Under the pieces are notes generated by a model. That model saw only the letters and a program-made list of their open reading frames with translations. It did no database searches and was not told where the DNA came from. Source: Bretschneidera sinensis (lineage: Eukaryota; Streptophyta; Magnoliopsida; Brassicales; Akaniaceae). From it: a stretch of 64,000 bases of DNA. Below, in pieces: positions 59,110-64,000 of this stretch (the first letter of the stretch is position 1; each line of letters opens with the position of its first letter). The stretch covers positions 79,349,001 through 79,413,000 of the forward strand of contig CM043698.1 in NCBI GenBank assembly GCA_023935145.1, written 5' to 3'. The position numbers were made by a program, and so were the translations under genes.

Positions 59110-60650
59110 TGATTACGCCCAACGAATAACGCGGTAGTTGTAGCACAACTTTGGGTTGTCGATTCCACAAGAAAACAAGTTAACTATAAGGAAAAGTGTA
59201 AACATTAAAACGAAACGATAAAATCCAAATAAGTAAATCTGAGTTTTGATAGTAATATACTATTAGGAAATTGTGTATTTGTAATGAAGAATATAATTAG
59301 GAAACAACAAGGTTCTGGGAATCCTCCCTAGGTTCGTTGCCTTATTCCAATCTTGATTCAATTGTTTTTATCTCGATTGTAAGTTTCACATCCCAAACAA
59401 GCAATCGACAAATATTCAATCACAGCACATATATAAACCTTGATGTAATTGCTTATAAAGTACTCCTTACTTTCGATTTAAGAACACACGACCTATCCTA
59501 TAGGTTTATCAAGAAACGACAATATAACTCTATGACAATATCGCAGTAATGGACAACCTAAAAGATAAATCTATCAGACTTAATCACATCCAAACAACTT
59601 GACATAAGAAGAGCTTGACTAAACTTATATGGAGAGGAAGCATGCAATCACCGGGTTAAGAAAGTCTAAAATAAGAAGAACATACAGTGCAGTTGTCATA
59701 TGAACCTTAATTCTTCTTGTTTAAGCAAAGAATAAATCATAAACAATGTTTAGCAATAAATCCAAATTACAACTGAATTAAGAAAGGAAAATAAGAACAA
59801 CTACACCTAGGGATTCATCCCTTCGCCTTGCTTGGAGATTAGTTGGCCATGAGGGAGAGTGTGGTAGCCTCCCTTAAGTTTTCCCGCCTTTGATTGATGT
59901 CCTATCTTCAACTCTAAGTGATCAATTTATAGTACAAAGATCTAAGGGTGTTTTCAGGTTTAATCTATTGTTAAAACCCTAATTAAGTTCTGACTCGGAG
60001 ATAGAAAAACATGTGCGCGCTGCGGCTCTCCTTTATGGGCGTCGTGGCCTTGCCTTCAGCTTGGGTTGGGTGGCTTCTGGGTGCCGTGGCCTGGGCTGAG
60101 GGGGTGTCGCGGCACTGGCTGATGGTTCAAGATGTGGAGGTTCTAAGCACCATGGCCCTGGCTGGTCCAGGCCATGGGCAGCAGGGCCGCAGCGCACACT
60201 GATGCTGTTCTGGAGGCCTGACATTTGTCTACTAAAACTGCCATAACTTTGTCTAGAAAAATAATTTTTATGAGCTGTAAAATTCTCCAGAAAATAGACT
60301 TCCAGATCTTTCTAAAAATATATAGCTCATCTCCTGGTTATTCTTGCATCAATACAGTTTAATTTGCAAAAATGATTGATCTGTACGGGCAATTCTGGAA
60401 ATTTAGTGAAACTCCTTTCCAAGTGCTTGTGAATCTTCACTCCGGTGTTCATCGAGTCATTGTGCTTCAAGAAATGATAGCTTTTCCATCTCTTTTGAAC
60501 TTAAAGTACCTGAAAATGCATCGAAATAGATCAATGATCCAAGAATGACACTTTAGAGTTGTTAAGGTATAAAAGTGCAATTCAAACCTAGATCAACCCT
60601 AAAATGCTAACAATTAAGTATAGTAAAGATGTATTTTATGACTCTCATCA
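59110..60650 (-). repeat. Athila-B 3' LTR
   Basis: Inverted relative to Athila-A. The outer parts match Athila-A, but the centre has its own GC-rich block (60012-60215) in place of the CTTTCCAGC repeats, and the part 60220-60435 is closer to the family C LTR, including CAAGTGCTTGTGAA. It looks like a mosaic LTR. Confidence 0.9.
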
Positions 60651-62290
60651 TAACTCCCAACTAGCTTATTGCTAGTCCCTAGCAATTCAAGTGAAAACAA
60701 GAGATGAATTCTATGTGGGAATCAAAACAAAGTAAAGCAATGTTAGTGTTAAACCAAGAGTAATTCACTTTTGTCTCAAAAATCGCACATAACACACGGC
60801 ACATAGAATCATTAAATTTCACCCAAGTTCAAAAGTAATCTAAACATCAATCTTAAAATTGTTATCGACTCTTAACATCTATCTTACCATAATCCATTAA
60901 TTTGAACACTCGAATGATTTTATGCACAACATTCATGAATACAAGTCTTGGCTTCTAAAATATATTAAATTGCGTGACATCAATCACAAAAACAAGCTCC
61001 ATAGGCTCACTTTTCGAATCACTCTCCACTATTGTAGAAAAATCACACTACATTGGATCAGTAGGTCTTTAATAAGCTTGTAATGTTAGGCTAATGTAAA
61101 GGTTAAGAAAGAATGGGAAGGATTCACAAGTAAAAGAACTCAATCTCTTAGTTTTAACCACAACCACTTTAAGCACTGGATAACCTTCAACACCCAACTC
61201 TTTCAACCATTTTTTTATAAGAGCATATCTCTCAATAACTCACCACTTTTCTTTTCTTTTCTTCTTTCTTTTCCATAATTCACTTCTTTTCTTCTCTTTT
61301 TTATTTTGGCATAAGACCATTCACATTCTTTTTCCATTTTTTTTTTCACAACCCCCAACTTATCTCCTTTAGTGTACTTGGGTTATGGTTTTCATATTTT
61401 CATCCTTACTCCTTTTAAGTGTTTTTCAACAAATGTGTATAACTAAGTTCTTTTAAAAGAAAGGTAAGGATAAAATATTTTTAGGCTCATAAAGGTAAGT
61501 AAATGGGCTATTGAAAGAAACAAGCCTCAAATTCTTTTTCAAGAAAAAAGGATCAAACATATAACTAGTGATGAATATAGCAAGGGTAAGTTCGAAAGGC
61601 TCAAACGATCCAAAAATGGCCTATATCATATCCTAAAGAATGTGCATTCTAGGAATTCGCCTCAAGTGATTATCAAATAAGTTCTAGAGCTTGTCGAGAC
61701 TGCAAAAGTATTCACAAAACAATCACACATAAAACTTCTCTAAATGTTTTAGACTAATCATGTAATCTTACCATAAACTAGAGTCTCAAACCAAATGAAG
61801 ATTGACACTTACATTAATTTCAAACCAAAGTAAGATTTAACTACTTCTAAATGCTATATGCTATCTCAATTAAGCTCATATCATTGACATGTAAATTAAC
61901 TCTAAGGCTAACACAAAGCATGCTAAAAACAAACAAAAAGGAAAATGACACCAAATAGTTCAAAGAAAATATGAAAAGCAGGAATGTGTTTCCTCCTTTT
62001 CCTCCACCCCCAAATTAAAATAAGCATTGTCCTCAATGTGAAAACAAAAGTTAAGGAAATTTATTTTGTAGCCAAAAGTGCACAGAAGCTGAAAATTGTG
62101 CACCACCGTTGAACTGCTTCGTACGTTTGTCCCTGAAAAAGAAATACGAAAGTAAAACTGGTAAACAACAAAATAATAATAATAAAAAACAAAAAGAAAT
62201 ATGAAAAACAAAAAAATAATAAAAGGTTATATTATGGGTTGCCTCCCATGAGCGCTAAGTTTTACGTCTTCAGCCAGACACTGCACCACT
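60651..62290 (-). other. Athila-B 3' UTR
   Basis: It parallels Athila-A in reverse: purine tract, a pyrimidine-rich plus strand at 61240-61350, the motif complementary to TTGGGGGTGGAGG (about 62005), the ATTGAGGACAATG motif and GGGTTGCCTCCCATGAGCGC (62237-62256). A short frame at 61960-62211 resembles the one in Athila-A only in its centre. Confidence 0.85.
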
Positions 62291-62299
62291 CTCACTGCT

Positions 62300-62650
62300 G
62301 GCCTCATTGTGGTGTTGAAGATGAGGCTTCATACTTAATGGCCTCAGTGTTAGTCTTTTGGCAAGGAATACTTAAAGTCCACCACATGTGGCTCAAGTGT
62401 TTTTGGTGATGCCCATTTACTATCAGCAGTAGGGTATTTGATTCCCGCATCCATGTGACTTCTCTCAAGCAATTTCTCAAAGCATGGTTGCCAAGATTTC
62501 TTAATAAATTCCTGTGGCTTATCAAAAACATCAACAACATTAACAACATGGGGATAAACTGAAGAATTATTGAATTCAAAATTATTAGGAATGAATTTCG
62601 AAGAGTTAGAATTATCTTTGATGTACTCATCCTCTTCATGTGGCTGCCAT
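62300..62650 (-). pseudogene. Athila-B sequence after protease, truncated
   Basis: In the minus frame I read HEEDEYIKDNSNSSKF, VVNVVDVFDKPQEFIKKSWQ and AGIKYPTADSKWASPKTLEP. Then a stop-rich end passes directly into the 3' UTR. RT should follow here in an autonomous element and does not. Confidence 0.6.
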
Positions 62651-62655
62651 GAGAC

Positions 62656-63653
62656 TCAAAAAACATTTACCTCTAGAGTTCTATTTCCAAATGATAATGT
62701 CATTAGGCCATTCCTACAATTAATTAGGGCATTGGCGGTGGCAATGAATGGTCTTCTAAGTATCAAAAGAATTTTTGACTCCGTGTTTACAGTAAAAACA
62801 GTATCTAAAACCAAAAAATCAACAAGATAGTATAAATTATCAATTTGCACGGAGGTTGGTTTGATCTATCTGCTAATTGAAGTACCACAGAGGTTAGTTT
62901 GATCTCACCTAGACCGAGCTGTAAGTACATGGAGTATGGCATGAGGTTCACACTAGCACCCAAATCTAGCAATGCTTGGCTACAAGATTTGTTTCCAATT
63001 TGGCAAGCCACCGTTGGACAGCCCGAATCTTTATATTTGGGCAGTGTCTTGTTGTCAATTATTGCACTTGCTTGCTCCATTAAGAATGTTATCTTCTTAA
63101 CATTGTGCCTATTCTTGAGTGTGCATAGATCCTTGATGACTTTAGCATAGTTGGGAATCTGTTTTATGACATGAAGAAGAGGAAGATTAATTTTAACATG
63201 CTGAAGTTGTTCAAGAATCTCACATTTTAATGTTAAATCTTTCTCTTTAGGTCTAAGGAGTGCTTGAGGGAAAGAAACCGGTGGAGAATAATCATCATGG
63301 GCCTCTTGTTCCTTAGGGGCTTCATCCTTGTTGCTCAAGTTTGATGGTAGAGTGGGCCCATCAATTCTCTTACCACTGCGAGTGATTATGGCATTAACCT
63401 CTCTAATATTTTGATTTTTAGCATTGGAGGTTTGTGCCATATGTTGTCCCCTTGGATTAGGTTGTGGTTGTGAAGGAAAATGACATTGTTCTTGAATCAT
63501 CAAGAAACTAGTCAACTTGGTGAGTTGACTCTTTATCACCTTTTGTTCCTCTTTGATTGCTTGTTGTTCCTCTAATAACCGTTGATTTATTTTTCCGTGC
63601 TCTTCCACACTCTTGACATGTACTTGCATAAATGATTTAAACATATCTTCCAA
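62656..63653 (-). pseudogene. Athila-B gag tail and protease
   Basis: The frame 62805-63653 has a coiled, charged gag tail (QRLLEEQQAIKEEQKVIKSQ), then REVNAIITRSGKRIDGP, a Pro-rich linker, KYKDSGCPTVACQIGN and the aspartic protease motif LLDLGASVNLMPYS (D-L-G-A, usual in Athila/Tat). A frameshift near 62830 moves the second half to 62656-62850, with LDTVFTVNTESKILLILRRP and FIATANALINC, the family's LGRPFLATA block. Apart from the shift the protease looks well kept. Confidence 0.92.
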
Positions 63654-64000
63654 AGGTAAAGACTATTGAAGAGCATTAAATGAGGTTGTTTCCGGTTGCC
63701 ATTGGTTACTAGTTTGGGTAGGAGGTTGGATATCGGATTTTCAACTAAAATTAGGGTGATTCTTCCAACCGGGATTGTAAGTGTTAGAATAGGGTGAGTC
63801 TGGTTTCCTAAAGGGTGTACCTAAAGCATTACACTCCCCCTTCGTCTCAAAATAAGTTGGACAATCCCTAGGTAGATGATCTACCCCATTACACATAAAA
63901 CAAGGTTCATGGGACTCTACCCTAGCAACTGGTTCGGGGGCTCTAGCATCCTTGGTTTTTAAGGCTTCAATTTCCTTAGTTAGGGCCTCTAAAGGGGCTT
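63654..64000 (-). pseudogene. Athila-B gag C-terminal part with zinc knuckle
   Basis: The minus strand encodes EALTKEIEALKTKDARAPEP, the CCHC knuckle CFMCNGVDHLPRDC, TYFETKGECNALGTPFRKP and YNPGWKNHPNFS. Two stops follow (after NFS and in NALQ-stop-SLP). The equivalent block in Athila-A is 54060-54400. Confidence 0.88.

Larger units (their letters stand above)
59110..64000 (-). mobile_element. Athila-B: Athila-like element, minus strand, 5' end outside window
   Basis: The 3' LTR is 59110-60650 (plus strand TGATTACGCCCAACG to GACTCTCATCA, the inverse of the Athila-A LTR ends). A purine tract (complement 60651-60665), 3' UTR (60666-62290), a segment after protease (62300-62650), protease (62656-63060) and gag (63065-64000) follow. 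There is no RT, RNase H or integrase between protease and the 3' UTR. Confidence 0.93.

Noticed and set aside
60011..60202. 63-codon frame in the Athila-B LTR
   Set aside because: It falls in the GC-rich LTR island; frames are open on both strands because of base composition.

Overview
This window looks like nuclear DNA of a flowering plant, probably a eudicot; the species cannot be named from the sequence. It is AT-rich and made almost entirely of nested, decayed LTR retrotransposons (Ty1/copia and Ty3/gypsy) that use plant primer-binding sites (initiator tRNA-Met type and tRNA-Asp type). One host gene with introns can be supported. There are no operons, ribosome binding sites, CRISPR arrays or other prokaryotic features.

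Layout. 1-4336: 5' part of a minus-strand copia element (Copia-1), cut by the window edge and inserted in the LTR of a minus-strand gypsy element. 4337-11877: that gypsy element (Gypsy-D), with LTRs of about 3 kb and a 3.4 kb interior without recognisable coding, so LARD-like. 11878-13665: a diverged related LTR. 13666-15401: a minus-strand 3' LTR plus 3' UTR of an Athila/Tat-like family (family C). 15402-18127: a 48-bp minisatellite of about 56 units with a higher-order duplication. 18131-18583: 3' UTR-like sequence, interrupted by a complete copia element (Copia-2, 18584-24606, target duplication TATAT). 24675-27817: plus-strand 3' UTR and LTR of family C, with a 766-bp tandem duplication. 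27818-35402: a decayed minus-strand chromovirus-like gypsy element (Gypsy-E), carrying an inserted hAT-type DNA transposon (29555-30697) with an exact 8-bp target duplication.

The only gene-like island is 35.4-47 kb. It holds a four-exon minus-strand gene (37562-44025) that I assembled by hand. It predicts a 271-residue protein with an N-terminal RWP-RK DNA-binding domain; all three introns have GT..AG ends and the frame is continuous. Its 4.1-kb first intron carries a small fold-back element and an L1-type LINE remnant. Upstream lies a short minisatellite with palindromic CACGTG cores.

46972-64000 is a third copia element (Copia-3, minus strand). Its pol frame is open for about 3.2 kb except for three nonsense codons, each explainable by one C-to-T change. 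It was entered twice by Athila-like elements in opposite orientations: Athila-A (51327-58259, complete, target duplication GGTGT) in gag and Athila-B (59110 to beyond the window) in the leader. Both keep gag, with protease only in B, but go straight from the protease region to the 3' UTR. They therefore lack reverse transcriptase and integrase and must have been moved by enzymes supplied in trans.

The features most worth a second look are the multi-frame 48-bp array between inverted 3' UTRs, the hAT element with an apparent captured first exon, the LTR module shared between Athila-like families, the GC-rich islands in LTRs of unrelated superfamilies, and the RT-less Athila pair.
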